From NCBI RefSeq assembly GCF_029227915.1, contig NC_079876.1:2172001-2236000 (forward strand): 64,000 nucleotides of DNA, written 5' to 3'. The notes beneath the pieces are model-generated. The model was not told the DNA's origin, did not search any database, and saw nothing but the letters and a program-made list of their open reading frames with translations. The stretch's first letter is position 1. Every line of letters begins with the position of its first letter. The DNA comes from Hydractinia symbiolongicarpus. Taxonomy: Eukaryota > Cnidaria > Hydrozoa > Anthoathecata > Hydractiniidae. The position numbers and the translations under genes were made by a program. Positions 48,333-62,300 of the stretch are shown in pieces.

Positions 48333-51300
48333 TTTTCAAAAATGTTTTCATTTTTGATGAGACGCTTAATGAAAGAGGTTTAATGGCCGGAAAACGAAAA
48401 CCCGCGATTTCCCGTAAATCCCGGGCTTGGCCCGTATAGTCGAATGTATACAAAGAAAGTACCCTGTGAGTGAACTCATTTCCAGAACGATTTTTTAAAT
48501 TATTTTTTCACCACTAAAACGCATAAGACTTGTAGTTTTTAAGAATGTTTTCATTTTTGATGAGACGCTGAATAAAAGAAGTTTAATCGCCGGCAAACAA
48601 GAACCCGCGATTTCCCGTAAATCCCGGCTTGGCCCGTATAGTCAAAAGTATACAAAGAAAGTACCCAGGGAGTAAACTCATTTCCCGAACGATTTTTTAA
48701 ATTATTTTTTCACCACTAAAACGCATGAGACTTGTAGTTTTCAAAAATGTTTTCATTTTTGATGAGACGCTGAATAAAAGAAGTTTAATCGCCGGCAAAC
48801 GAAAACCCGCTATTTCCCGTAAATCCCGGGCTTGGCACGTATAGTCGAATGTATACAAAGAAAGTACCCAGGGAGTAAACTCATTTTCCGAACGATTTTT
48901 TAAATTATTTTTTCACCACTAAAACGCATGAGACTTGTAGTTTTTAAAAATGTTTTCATTTTTGATGAGACGCTCAATAAAAGAAGTTTAATCGCCGGCA
49001 AACGAAATCCCGTGTTTTCCCGTAAATCCGGGGCTTGGCCCGTATAGTCGAATGTATACAAAGAAAGTACCGAGAGAGTAAACTCATTTCCCGAACGATT
49101 TTTTAAATTATTTTTTCACCACTAAAACGCATGAGACTTGTAGTTTTCAAAAATGTTTTCATATTTGATGAGACGCTGAATAAAAGCAGTGTAATCGCCG
49201 GGAAACGAAAACCCGCGATTTCCCTAAATCCCGGACTCGGCCCGTATAGTCAAAAGTATACAAAGAAAGTACCCAGGGAGTAAACTCATTTCCCGAACGA
49301 TTTTTTAAATTATTTTTTCACCACTAAAACGCATGAGACTTGTAGTTTTCAAAAATGTTTTCATTTTTGATGAGACGCTGAATAAAAGCAGTTTAATCGC
49401 CGGCAAACGAAAACCCGCGATTTCCCTAAATCCCGGACTCGGCCCGTATAGTCAAAAGTATACAAAGAAAGTACCCAGGGAGTAAACTCATTTCCCGAAC
49501 GATTTTTTAAATTATTTTTTCACCACTAAAACGCATGAGACTTGTAGTTTTCAAAAATGTTTTCATTTGTGATGAAACGCTGAATAAAAGAAGTTTAATC
49601 GCCGGCAAACGAAAACCCGCGATTTCCCGTAAATCCCGGCTTGGCCCGTATAGTCAAAAGTATACAAAGAAAGTACCCAGGGAGTTAACTCATTTTCCGA
49701 AGGATTTTTTAAATTATTTTTTCACCACTAAAACGCATAAGACTTGTAGTTTTTAAAAATGTTTTCATTTTTGATGAGACGCTCAATAAAAGAAGTTTAA
49801 TCGCCGGCAAACGAAATCCCGCGTTTTCCCGTAAATCCGGGGCTTGGCACGTATAATCGAATGTATACAAAGAAAGTACCCAGGGAGTAAACTCATTTCC
49901 CGAACGATTTTTTAAATTATTTTTTCACCACTAAAACTCATGAGACTTGTAGTTTTCAAAAATGTTTTCATTTTTGATGAGACGCTTAATGAAAGAGGTT
50001 TAATCACCGGCAAACGAAATCCCGCGTTTTCCCGTAAATCCCGGGCTTGCCACGTATAGTCGAATGTATACAAAGAAAGTACCCAGGGAGTAAACTCATT
50101 TTCCGAACGATTTTTTAAATTATTTTTTCACCAATAAAACGCATGAGACTTGTAGTTTTCAAAAATGTTTTCATTTTTGATGAGACGCTGAATAAAAGCA
50201 GTTTAATCGCCGGCAAACGAAAACCCGCGATTTCCCTAAATCCCGGACTCGGCCCGTATAGTCAAAAGTATACAAAGAAAGTACCCAGGGAGTAAACTCA
50301 TTTCCCGAACGATTTTTTAAATTATTTTTTCACCACTAAAACGCATGAGACTTGTAGTTTTCAAAAATGTTTTCATTTGTGATGAGACGCTGAATAAAAG
50401 AAGTTTAATCGCCGGCAAACGAAAATCCGCGATTTCCCGTAAATCCCGGCTTGGCCCGTATAGTCAAAAGTATACAAAGAAAGTACCCAGGGAGAAAACT
50501 CATTTCCCGAACGATTTTTTAAATTATTTTTTCACCACTAAAACGCATGAGACTTGTAGTTTTTAAAAATGTTTTCATTTTTGATGAGACGCTGAATAAA
50601 AGAAGTTTAATCGCCGGCAAACGCAAACCCGCGATTTCCCGTAAATCCCGGGCTTGGCCCGTATAGTCAAAAGTATACAAAGAAAGTACCCAGGGAGTAA
50701 ACTCATTTCCCGAACGATTTTTTAAATTATTTTTTCACCACTAAAACGCATGAGACTTGTAGTTTTCAAAAATGTTTTCATTTTTGATGAGACGCTTAAT
50801 GAAAGAGGTTTAATCACCGGCAAACGAAATCCCGCGCTTTCCCGTAAATCCGGGGCTTGGCCCGTATAGTCGAATGTATACAAAGAAAGTACCGAGGGAG
50901 TAAACTCATTTCCCGAACGATTTTTTAAATTATTTTTCCACCACTAAAACGCATGAGACTTGTACTTTTCAAAAATGTTTTCATTTTTGATGAGACACTG
51001 AATAAAAGAATTTTAATCGCCGGCAAACGAAAACCCGCGATTTCCCGTAAATCCCGGGCTTGGCACGTATAGTCGAATGTATACAAAGAAAGTACCCAGG
51101 GAGTAAACTCATTTTCCGAACGATTTTTTAAATTATTTTTTCACCAATAAAACGCATGAGACTTGTAGTTTTCAAAAATGTTTTCATTTTTGATGAGACG
51201 CTTAATGAAAGAGGTTTAATCGCCGGCAAACGAAATCCCACGTTTTCCCGTAAATCCGGGGCTTGGCCCGTATAGTCGAATGTATACAAAGAAAGTACCG

Positions 51301-51370
51301 AGGGAGTAAACTCATTTCCCGAACGATTTTTTAAATTTTTTTTTCACCACTAATACGCATGAGACTTGTA
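48333..51370. repeat. ~3,039-bp (15-monomer) higher-order unit, copy 3
   Basis: Anchors: AAACAAGAACC 48597, GTGATGAAACG 49573, TTCCGAAGGATT 49699, AAAACTCATGAG 49936 and the next GTTTTTAAGAATG at 51579. After about 50190 the order switches to the CATTTGTG/GAAAATCCGCG run (50374), which resembles 47539 of copy 2 at 2,835 bp, so this copy is a recombinant. GAGACACTGAAT and AGAATTTTAATC near 50995-51015 are private. Confidence 0.8.
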
Positions 51371-53224
51371 GTTTTCAAAAATGTTTTCATTTTTGATGAG
51401 ACGCTTAATGAAAGAGGTTTAATGGCCGGAAAACGAAAACCCGCGATTTCCCGTAAATCCCGGGCTTGGCCCGTATAGTCGAATGTATACAAAGAAAGTA
51501 CCCTGTGAGTGAACTCATTTCCAGAACGATTTTTTAAATTATTTTTTCACCACTAAAACGCATAAGACTTGTAGTTTTTAAGAATGTTTTCATTTTTGAT
51601 GAGACGCTGAATAAAAGAAGTTTAATCGCCGGCAAACGAGAACCCGCGATTTCCCGTAAATCCCGGCTTGGCCCGTATAGTCAAAAGTATACAAAGAAAG
51701 TACCCAGGGAGTAAACTCATTTCCCGAACGATTTTTTAAATTATTTTTTCACCACTAAAACGCATGAGACTTGTAGTTTTCAAAAATGTTTTCATTTTTG
51801 ATGAGACGCTGAATTAAAGAAGTTTAATCGCCGGCAAACGAAAACCCGCTATTTCCCGTAAATCCCGGGCTTGGCACGTATAGTCGAATGTATACAAAGA
51901 AAGTACCCAGGGAGTAAACTCATTTTCCGAACGATTTTTTAAATTATTTTTTCACCACTAAAACGCATGAGACTTGTAGTTTTTAAAAATGTTTTCATTT
52001 TTGATGAGACGCTCAATAAAAGAAGTTTAATCGCCGGCAAACGAAATCCCGTGTTTTCCCGTAAATCCGGGGCTTGGCCCGTATAGTCGAATGTATACAA
52101 AGAAAGTACCGAGAGAGTAAACTCATTTCCCGAACGATTTTTTAAATTATTTTTTCACCACTAAAACGCATGAGACTTGTAGTTTTCAAAAATGTTTTCA
52201 TATTTGATGAGACGCTGAATAAAAGCAGTGTAATCGCCGGGAAACGAAAACCCGCGATTTCCCTAAATCCCGGACTCGGCCCGTATAGTCAAAAGTATAC
52301 AAAGAAAGTACCCAGGGAGTAAACTCATTTCCCGAACGATTTTTTAAATTATTTTTTCACCACTAAAACGCATGAGACTTGTAGTTTTCAAAAATGTTTT
52401 CATTTTTGATGAGACGCTGAATAAAAGCAGTTTAATCGCCGGCAAACGAAAACCCGCGATTTCCCTAAATCCCGGACTCGGCCCGTATAGTCAAAAGTAT
52501 ACAAAGAAAGTACCCAGGGAGTAAACTCATTTCCCGAACGATTTTTTAAATTATTTTTTCACCACTAAAACGCATGAGACTTGTAGTTTTCAAAAATGTT
52601 TTCATTTGTGATGAAACGCTGAATAAAAGAAGTTTAATCGCCGGCAAACGAAAACCCGCGATTTCCCGTAAATCCCGGCTTGGCCCGTATAGTCAAAAGT
52701 ATACAAAGAAAGTACCCAGGGAGTAAACTCATTTTCCGAACGATTTTTTAAATTATTTTTTCACCACTAAAACGCATAAGACTTGTAGTTTTTAAAAATG
52801 TTTTCATTTTTGATGAGACGCTCAATAAAAGAAGTTTAATCGCCGGCAAACGAAATCCCGCGTTTTCCCGTAAATCCGGGGCTTGGCACGTATAATCGAA
52901 TGTATACAAAGAAAGTACCCAGGGAGTAAACTCATTTCCCGAACGATTTTTTAAATTATTTTTTCACCACTAAAACTCATGAGACTTGTAGTTTTCAAAA
53001 ATGTTTTCATTTTTGATGAGACGCTTAATGAAAGAGGTTTAATCACCGGCAAACGAAATCCCGCGTTTTCCCGTAAATCCCGGGCTTGCCACGTATAGTC
53101 GAATGTATACAAAGAAAGTACCCAGGGAGTAAACTCATTTTCCGAACGATTTTTTAAATTATTTTTTCACCAATAAAACGCATGAGACTTGTAGTTTTCA
53201 AAAATGTTTTCATTTTTGATGAGA
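51371..53224. repeat. 15-monomer higher-order unit, copy 4, truncated
   Basis: GTTTTTAAGAATG at 51579, GTGATGAAACG at 52612 and AAAACTCATGAG at 52975 keep the 3,039-bp spacing to copy 3. Here TTCCGAACGATT replaces the TTCCGAAGGATT of the earlier copies. At about 53224 the expected GCTGAATAAAAGCAG is replaced by GCTTAATGAAAGAGG and the array enters the 6.5-kb domain. Confidence 0.8.
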
Positions 53225-56200
53225 CGCTTAATGAAAGAGGTTTAATCGCCGGCAAACGAAATCCCGCGTTTTCCCGTAAATCCGGGGCTTGGCCCGTATA
53301 GTCGAATGTATACAAAGAAAGTACCGAGGGAGTAAACTCATTTCCCGAACGATTTTTTAAATTTTTTTTTCACCACTAATACGCATGAGACTTGTAGTTT
53401 TCAAAAATGTTTTCATTTTTGATGAGACGCTTAATGAAAGAGGTTTAATCGCCGGAAAACGAAAACCCGCGATTTCCCGTAAATCCCGGGCTTGGCCCGT
53501 ATAGTCGAATGTATACAAAGAAAGTACCCTGTGAGTAAACTCATTTCCAGAACGATTTTTTAAATTATTTTTTCACCACTAAAACGCATAAGACTTGTAG
53601 TTTTTAAAAATGTTTTCATTTTTGATGAGACGCTGAATAAAAGAAGTTTAATCGCCGGCAAACGAGAACCCGCGATTTCCCGTAAATCCCGGCTTGGCCC
53701 GTATAGTCAAAAGTATACAAAGAATGTACCCAGGGAGTAAACTCATTTCCCGAACGATTTTTTAAATTATTTTTTCACCACTAAAACGCATGAGACTTGT
53801 AGTTTTCAAAAATGTTTTCATTTTTGATGAGACGCTGAATAAAAGAAGTTTAATCGCCGGCAAACGAAAACCCGCTATTTCCCGTAAATCCCGGGCTTGG
53901 CACGTATAGTCGAATGTATACAAAGAAAGTACCCAGGGAGTAAACTCATTTTCCGAACGATTTTTTAAATTATTTTTTCACCACTAAAACGCATGAGACT
54001 TGTAGTTTTCAAAAATGTTTTCATTTTTGATGAGACGCTGAATAAAAGCAGTTTAATCGCCGGCAAACGAAAACCTGCGATTTCCCTAAATCCCGGACTC
54101 GGCCCGTATAGTCAAAAGTATACAAAGAAAGTACCCAGGGAGTAAACTCATTTCCAAAACGATTTTTTAAATTATTTTTTCACCACTAAAACGCATAAGA
54201 CTTGTAGTTTTTAAAAATGTTTTCATTTTTGATGAGACGCTCAATAAAAGAAGTTTAATCGCCGGCAAACGAAATCCCGCGTTTTCCCGTAAATCCGGGG
54301 CTTGGCCCGTATAGTCGAATGTATACAAAGAAAGTACCGAGGGAGTAAACTCATTTCCCGAACGATTTTTTAAATTATTTTTTCACCACTAAAACGCATG
54401 AGACTTGTAGTTTTCAAAAATGTTTTCATATTTGATGAGACGCTGAATAAAAGCAGTTTAATCGCCGGCAAACGAAAACCCGCGATTTCCCTAAATCCCG
54501 GACTCGGCCCGTATAGTCAAAAGTATACAAAGAAAGTACCCAGGGAGTAAACTCATTTCCCGAACGATTTTTTAAATTATTTTTTCACCACTAAAACGCA
54601 TGAGACTTGTAGTTTTCAAAAATGTTTTCATTTTTGATGAGACGCTGAATAAAAGCAGTTTAATCGCCGGCAAACGAAAACCCGCGATTTCCCTAAATCC
54701 CGGACTCGGCCCGTATAGTCAAAAGTATACAAAGAAAGTACCCAGGGAGTAAACTCATTTCCCGAACGATTTTTTAAATTATTTTTTCACCACTAAAACG
54801 CATGAGACTTGTAGTTTTTAAAAATGTTTTCATTTTTGATGAGACGCTCAATAAAAGAAGTTTAATCGCCGACAAACGAAAACCCGCGATTTCCCTAAAT
54901 CCCGGACTCGGCCCGTATAGTCAAAAGTATACAAAGAAAGTACCCAGGGAGTAAACTCATTTCCCAAACGATTTTTTATATTATTTTTTTACCACTAAAC
55001 GCATGAGACTTGTAGTTTTCAAAAATATTTTCATTTTTGATGAGACGCTTAATGAAAGAGGTTTAATCGCCGGAAAACGAAAACCCGCGATTTCCCGTAA
55101 ATCCCGGGCTTGGCCCGTATAGTCGAATGTATACAAAGAAAGTACCCTGTGAGTAAACTCATTTCCAGAACGATTTTTTAAATTATTTTTTCACCACTAA
55201 AACGCATAAGACTTGTAGTTTTTAAAAATGTTTTCATTTTTGATGAGACGCTGAATAAAAGAAGTTTAATCGCCGGTAAACGAGAACCCGCGATTTCCCG
55301 TAAATCCCGGCTTGGCCCGTATAGTCAAAAGTATACAAAGAAAGTACCCAGGGAGTAAACTCATTTCCCGAACGATTTTTTAAATTATTTTTTCACCACT
55401 AAAACGCATGAGACTTGTAGTTTTCAAAAATGTTTTCATTTTTGATGAGACGCTGAATAAAAGAAGTTTAATCGCCGGCAAACGAAAACCCGCTATTTCC
55501 CGTAAATCCCGGGCTTGGCACGTATAGTCGAATGTATACAAAGAAAGTACCCAGGGAGTAAACTCATTTTCCGAACGATTTTTTAAATTATTTTTTCACC
55601 ACTAAAACGCATGAGACTTGTAGTTTTCAAAAATGTTTTCATTTTTGATGAGACGCTGAATAAAAGCAGTTTAATCGCCGGCAAACGAAAACCTGCGATT
55701 TCCCTAAATCCCGGACTCGGCCCGTATAGTCAAAAGTATACAAAGAAAGTACCCAGGGAGTAAACTCATTTCCAGAACGATTTTTTAAATTATTTTTTCA
55801 CCACTAAAACGCATAAGACTTGTAGTTTTTAAAAATGTTTCCATTTTTGATGAGACGCTCAATAAAAGAAGTTTAATCGCCGGCAAACGAAATCCCGCGT
55901 TTTCCCGTAAATCCGTGGCTTGGCCCGTATAGTCGAATGTATACAAAGAAAGTACCGAGGGAGTAAACTCATTTCCCGAACGATTTTTTAAATTATTTTT
56001 TCACCACTAAAACGCATGAGACTTGTAGTTTTCAAAAATGTTTTCATTTTTGATGAGACGTTGAATAAAAGCAGTTTAATCGCCGGCAAACGAAAACTTG
56101 CGATTTCCCTAAATCCCGGACTCGGCCCGTATAGTCAAAAGTATACAAAGAAAGTACCCAGGGAGTAAACTCATTTCCAGAACGATTTTTTAAATTATTT

Positions 56201-59200
56201 TTTCACCATTAAAACGCATGAGACTTGTAGTTTTTAAAAATGTTTTCATTTTTGATGAGACGCTGAATAAAAGAAGTTTAATTGCCGGCAAACGAAAACC
56301 CGCGATTTCTCGTAAATCCTGAACTCGGTCCGTATAGTCAAAAGTATACAAAGAAAGTACCCAGGGAGTAAACTCATTTCCCGAACGATTTTTTAAATTA
56401 TTTTTTCACCACTAAAACGCATGAGACTTGTAGTTTTCAAAAATGTTTTCATTTTTGATGAGACGTTGAATAAAAGCAGTTTAATCGCCGGCAAACGAAA
56501 ACCTGCGATTTCCCTAAATCCCGGACTCGGCCCGTATAGTCAAAAGAATACAAAGAAAGTACCCAGGGAGTAAACTCATTTCCAGAACGATTTTTTAAAT
56601 TATTTTTTCACCACTAAAACGCATGAGACTTGTAGTTTTTAAAAATGTTTTCATTTTTGATGAGACGCTGAATAAAAGAAGTTTAATCGCCGGCAAACGC
56701 AAACCCGCGATTTCCCGTAAATCCCGGGCTTGGCCCGTATAGTCAAAAGTATACAAAGAAAGTACCCAGGGAGTAAACTCATTTCCCGAACGATTTTTTA
56801 AATTAATTTTTCAACACTAAAACGCATGAGACTTGTAGTTTTCAAAAATCTTTTCATATTTGATGAGACGCTGAATAAAAGAAGTTTAATTGCCGGCAAA
56901 CGAAAACCCGCGATTTCTCGTAAATCCTGAACTCGGTCCGTATAGTCAAAAGTATACAAAGAAAGTACCCAGGAAGTAAACTCATTTCCCGAACGATTTT
57001 TTAAATTATTTTTTCACCACTAAAACGCATGAGACTTGTAGTTTTCAAAAATGTTTTCATTTTTGATGAGACGTTGAATAAAAGCAGTTTAATCGCCGGC
57101 AAACGAAAACCTGCGATTTCCCTAAATCCCGGACTCGGCCCGTATAGTCAAAAGAATACAAAGAAAGTACCCAGGGAGTAAACTCATTTCCAGAACGATT
57201 TTTTAAATTATTTTTGCACCACTAAAACGCATGAGACTTGTAGTTTTTAAAAATGTTTTCATTTTTGAGAAGACGCTGAATAAAAGAAGTTTAATCGCCG
57301 GCGAACGCAAACCCACGATTTCCCGTAAATCCCGGGCTTGGCCCGTATAGTCAAAAGTATACAAAGAAAGTACCCAGGGAGTAAACTCATTTCCCGAACG
57401 ATTTTTTAAAATATTTTTTCAACACTAAAACGCATGAGACTTGTAGTTTTCAAAAATCTTTTCATATTTGATGAGACGCTTAATGAAAGAGGTTTAATCG
57501 CCGGCAAACGAAAACCTGCGTTTTCCCGTAAAACCGGGGCTTGGCCCGTATAGTCGAATGTATACAAAGAAAGTACCGAGGGAGTAAACTCATTTCCTGA
57601 ACGATTTTTTAAATTTTTTTTTCACCACTCATACGCATGAGACTTGTAGTTTTCAAAAATGTTTTCATTTTTGATGAGACGCCTAATAAAAGAGGTTTAA
57701 TCGCCGGAAAACGAAAACCCGCGATTTCCCGTAAATCCCGGGCTTGGCCCGTATAGTCGAATGTATACAAAGAAAGTACCCTGTGAGTAAACTCATTTCC
57801 AGAACGATTTTTTAAATTATTTTTTCACCACTAAAACGCATAAGACTTGTAGTTTTTAAAAATGTTTTCATTTTTGATGAGACGCTGAATAAAAGAAGTT
57901 TAATTGCCGGCAAACGAAAACCCGCGATTTCCCGTAAATCCTGAACTCGGTCCGTATAGTCAAAAGTATACAAAGAAAGTACCCAGGGAGTAAACTCATT
58001 TCCCGAACGATTTTTTAAATTATTTTTTCACCACTAAAACGCATGAGACTTGTAGTTTTCAAAAATGTTTTCATTTTTGATGAGACGTTGAATAAAAGCA
58101 GTTTAATCGCCGGCAAACGAAAACCTGCGATTTCCCTAAATCCCGGACTCGGCCCGTATAGTCAAAAGAATACAAAGAAAGTACCCAGGGAGTAAACTCA
58201 TTTCCAGAACGATTTTTTTAATTATTTTTTCACCACTAAAACGCATGAGACTTGTAGTTTTTAAAAATGTTTTCATTTTTGATGAGACGCTGGATAAAAG
58301 AAGTTTAATCGCCGGCAAACGCAAACCCGCGATTTCCCGTAAATCCCGAGCTTGGCCCGTATAGTCAAAAGTATACAAAGAAAGTACCCAGGGAGTAAAC
58401 TCATTTCCCGAACGATTTTTTAAATTATTTTTTCACCACTAAAACGCATGAGACTTGTAGTTTTCAAAAATGTTTTCATTTTTGATGAGACGCTTAATGA
58501 AAGAGGTTTAATCGCCGGCAAACGAAATTCCGCGTTTGCCCGTAAATCCGGGGCTTGGCCCGTATAGTCGAATGTATACAAAGAAAGTACCGAGGGAGTA
58601 AACTCATTTCCCGAACGATTTTTTAAATTTTTTTTTCACCACTAATACGCATGAGACATGTAGTTTTCAAAAATGTTTTCATTTTTGATGAGACGCTTAA
58701 TGAAAGAGGTTTAATCGCCGGAAAACGAAAACCCGCGATTTCCCGTAAATCCCGGGCTTGGCCCGTATAGTCGAATGTATACAAAGAAAGTACCCTGTGA
58801 GTAAACTCATTTCCAGAACGATTTTTTAAATTATTTTTTCACCACTAAAACGCATAAGACTTGTAGTTTTTAAAAATGTTTTCATTTTTGATGAGACGCT
58901 GAATAAAAGAAGTTTAATCGCCGGCAAACGAAAACCTGCGATTTCCCTAAATCCCGGACTCGGCCCGTATAGTCAAAAGTATACAAAGAAAGTACCCAGG
59001 GAGTAAACTCATTTCCAGAACGATTTTTTAAATTATTTTTTCACCACTAAAACGCATAAGACTTGTAGTTTTTAAAAATGTTTTCATTTTTGATGAGACG
59101 CTCAATAAAAGAAGTTTAATCGCCGACAAACGAAAACCCGCGATTTCCCGTAAATCCCGGGCTTGGCCCGTATAGTCAAAAGTATACAAAGAAAGTACCC

Positions 59201-59383
59201 AGGGAGTAAACTCATTTCCCGAACGATTTTTTATATTATTTTTTTACCACTAAACGCATGAGACTTGTAGTTTTCAAAAATATTTTCATATTTGATGGGA
59301 CGCTGAATAAAAGACGTTTAATCGCCGGCAAACGAAAATCCGCGATTTCCCGTAAATCCCGAACTCGGTCCGTATAGTCAAAA
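52900..59383. repeat. 6,482-bp (32-monomer) tandem higher-order unit, copy 1
   Basis: From about 52900 to 57518 this matches 59382-64000 at a constant 6,482-bp offset. Anchors: AAAACTCATGAG 52975/59457, TTTCCAAAACG 54154/60636, TTCCCAAACG 54961/61443, ATGTTTCCATTTTTG 55841/62323, TTTTTGCACC 57216/63698 and the private TTTTTGAGAAGACG near 57267/63749. The tail from 57518 to 59383 has no partner inside the window. It contains CACTCATACG and GCCTAATAAAAG near 57630-57690 and GATGGGACGC near 59297. Its first ~325 bp overlap the end of the preceding 15-monomer domain. Confidence 0.9.
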
Positions 59384-62300
59384 GTATACAAAGAAAGTAC
59401 CCAGGGAGTAAACTCATTTCCCGAACGATTTTTTAAATTATTTTTTCACCACTAAAACTCATGAGACTTGTAGTTTTCAAAAATGTTTTCATTTTTGATG
59501 AGACGCTTAATGAAAGAGGTTTAATCACCGGCAAACGAAATCCCGCGTTTTCCCGTAAATCCCGGGCTTGCCACGTATAGTCGAATGTATACAAAGAAAG
59601 TACCCAGGGAGTAAACTCATTTTCCGAACGATTTTTTAAATTATTTTTTCACCAATAAAACGCATGAGACTTGTAGTTTTCAAAAATGTTTTCATTTTTG
59701 ATGAGACGCTTAATGAAAGAGGTTTAATCGCCGGCAAACGAAATCCCGCGTTTTCCCGTAAATCCGGGGCTTGGCCCGTATAGTCGAATGTATACAAAGA
59801 AAGTACCGAGGGAGTAAACTCATTTCCCGAACGATTTTTTAAATTTTTTTTTCACCACTAATACGCATGAGACTTGTAGTTTTCAAAAATGTTTTCATTT
59901 TTGATGAGACGCTTAATGAAAGAGGTTTAATCGCCGGAAAACGAAAACCCGCGATTTCCCGTAAATCCCGGGCTTGGCCCGTATAGTCGAATGTATACAA
60001 AGAAAGTACCCTGTGAGTAAACTCATTTCCAGAACGATTTTTTAAATTATTTTTTCACCACTAAAACGCATAAGACTTGTAGTTTTTAAAAATGTTTTCA
60101 TTTTTGATGAGACGCTGAATAAAAGAAGTTTAATCGCCGGCAAACGAGAACCCGCGCTTTCCCGTAAATCCCGGCTTGGCCCGTATAGTCAAAAGTATAC
60201 AAAGAAAGTACCCAGGGAGTAAACTCATTTCCCGAACGATTTTTTAAATTATTTTTTCACCACTAAAACGCATGAGACTTGTAGTTTTCAAAAATGTTTT
60301 CATTTTTGATGAGACGCTGAATAAAAGAAGTTTAATCGCCGGCAAACGAAAACCCGCTATTTCCCGTAAATCCCGGGCTTGGCACGTATAGTCGAATGTA
60401 TACAAAGAAAGTACCCAGGGAGTAAACTCATTTTCCGAACGATTTTTTAAATTATTTTTTCACCACTAAAACGCATGAGACTTGTAGTTTTCAAAAATGT
60501 TTTCATTTTTGATGAGACGCTGAATAAAAGCAGTTTAATCGCCGGCAAACGAAAACCTGCGATTTCCCTAAATCCCGGACTCGGCCCGTATAGTCAAAAG
60601 TATACAAAGAAAGTACCCAGGGAGTAAACTCATTTCCAAAACGATTTTTTAAATTATTTTTTCACCACTAAAACGCATAAGACTTGTAGTTTTTAAAAAT
60701 GTTTTCATTTTTGATGAGACGCTCAATAAAAGAAGTTTAATCGCCGGCAAACGAAATCCCGCGTTTTCCCGTAAATCCGGGGCTTGGCCCGTATAGTCGA
60801 ATGTATACAAAGAAAGTACCGAGGGAGTAAACTCATTTCCCGAACGATTTTTTAAATTATTTTTTCACCACTAAAACGCATGAGACTTGTAGTTTTCAAA
60901 AATGTTTTCATATTTGATGAGACGCTGAATAAAAGCAGTTTAATCGCCGGCAAACGAAAACCCGCGATTTCCCTAAATCCCGGACTCGGCCCGTATAGTC
61001 AAAAGTATACAAAGAAAGTACCCAGGGAGTAAACTCATTTCCCGAACGATTTTTTAAATTATTTTTTCACCACTAAAACGCATGAGACTTGTAGTTTTCA
61101 AAAATGTTTTCATTTTTGATGAGACGCTGAATAAAAGCAGTTTAATCGCCGGCAAACGAAAACCCGCGATTTCCCTAAATCCCGGACTCGGCCCGTATAG
61201 TCAAAAGTATACAAAGAAAGTACCCAGGGAGTAAACTCATTTCCCGAACGATTTTTTAAATTATTTTTTCACCACTAAAACGCATGAGACTTGTAGTTTT
61301 TAAAAATGTTTTCATTTTTGATGAGACGCTCAATAAAAGAAGTTTAATCGCCGACAAACGAAAACCCGCGATTTCCCTAAATCCCGGACTCGGCCCGTAT
61401 AGTCAAAAGTATACAAAGAAAGTACCCAGGGAGTAAACTCATTTCCCAAACGATTTTTTATATTATTTTTTTACCACTAAACGCATGAGACTTGTAGTTT
61501 TCAAAAATATTTTCATTTTTGATGAGACGCTTAATGAAAGAGGTTTAATCGCCGGAAAACGAAAACCCGCGATTTCCCGTAAATCCCGGGCTTGGCCCGT
61601 ATAGTCGAATGTATACAAAGAAAGTACCCTGTGAGTAAACTCATTTCCAGAACGATTTTTTAAATTATTTTTTCACCACTAAAACGCATAAGACTTGTAG
61701 TTTTTAAAAATGTTTTCATTTTTGATGAGACGCTGAATAAAAGAAGTTTAATCGCCGGTAAACGAGAACCCGCGATTTCCCGTAAATCCCGGCTTGGCCC
61801 GTATAGTCAAAAGTATACAAAGAAAGTACCCAGGGAGTAAACTCATTTCCCGAACGATTTTTTAAATTATTTTTTCACCACTAAAACGCATGAGACTTGT
61901 AGTTTTCAAAAATGTTTTCATTTTTGATGAGACGCTGAATAAAAGAAGTTTAATCGCCGGCAAACGAAAACCCGCTATTTCCCGTAAATCCCGGGCTTGG
62001 CACGTATAGTCGAATGTATACAAAGAAAGTACCCAGGGAGTAAACTCATTTTCCGAACGATTTTTTAAATTATTTTTTCACCACTAAAACGCATGAGACT
62101 TGTAGTTTTCAAAAATGTTTTCATTTTTGATGAGACGCTGAATAAAAGCAGTTTAATCGCCGGCAAACGAAAACCTGCGATTTCCCTAAATCCCGGACTC
62201 GGCCCGTATAGTCAAAAGTATACAAAGAAAGTACCCAGGGAGTAAACTCATTTCCAGAACGATTTTTTAAATTATTTTTTCACCACTAAAACGCATAAGA

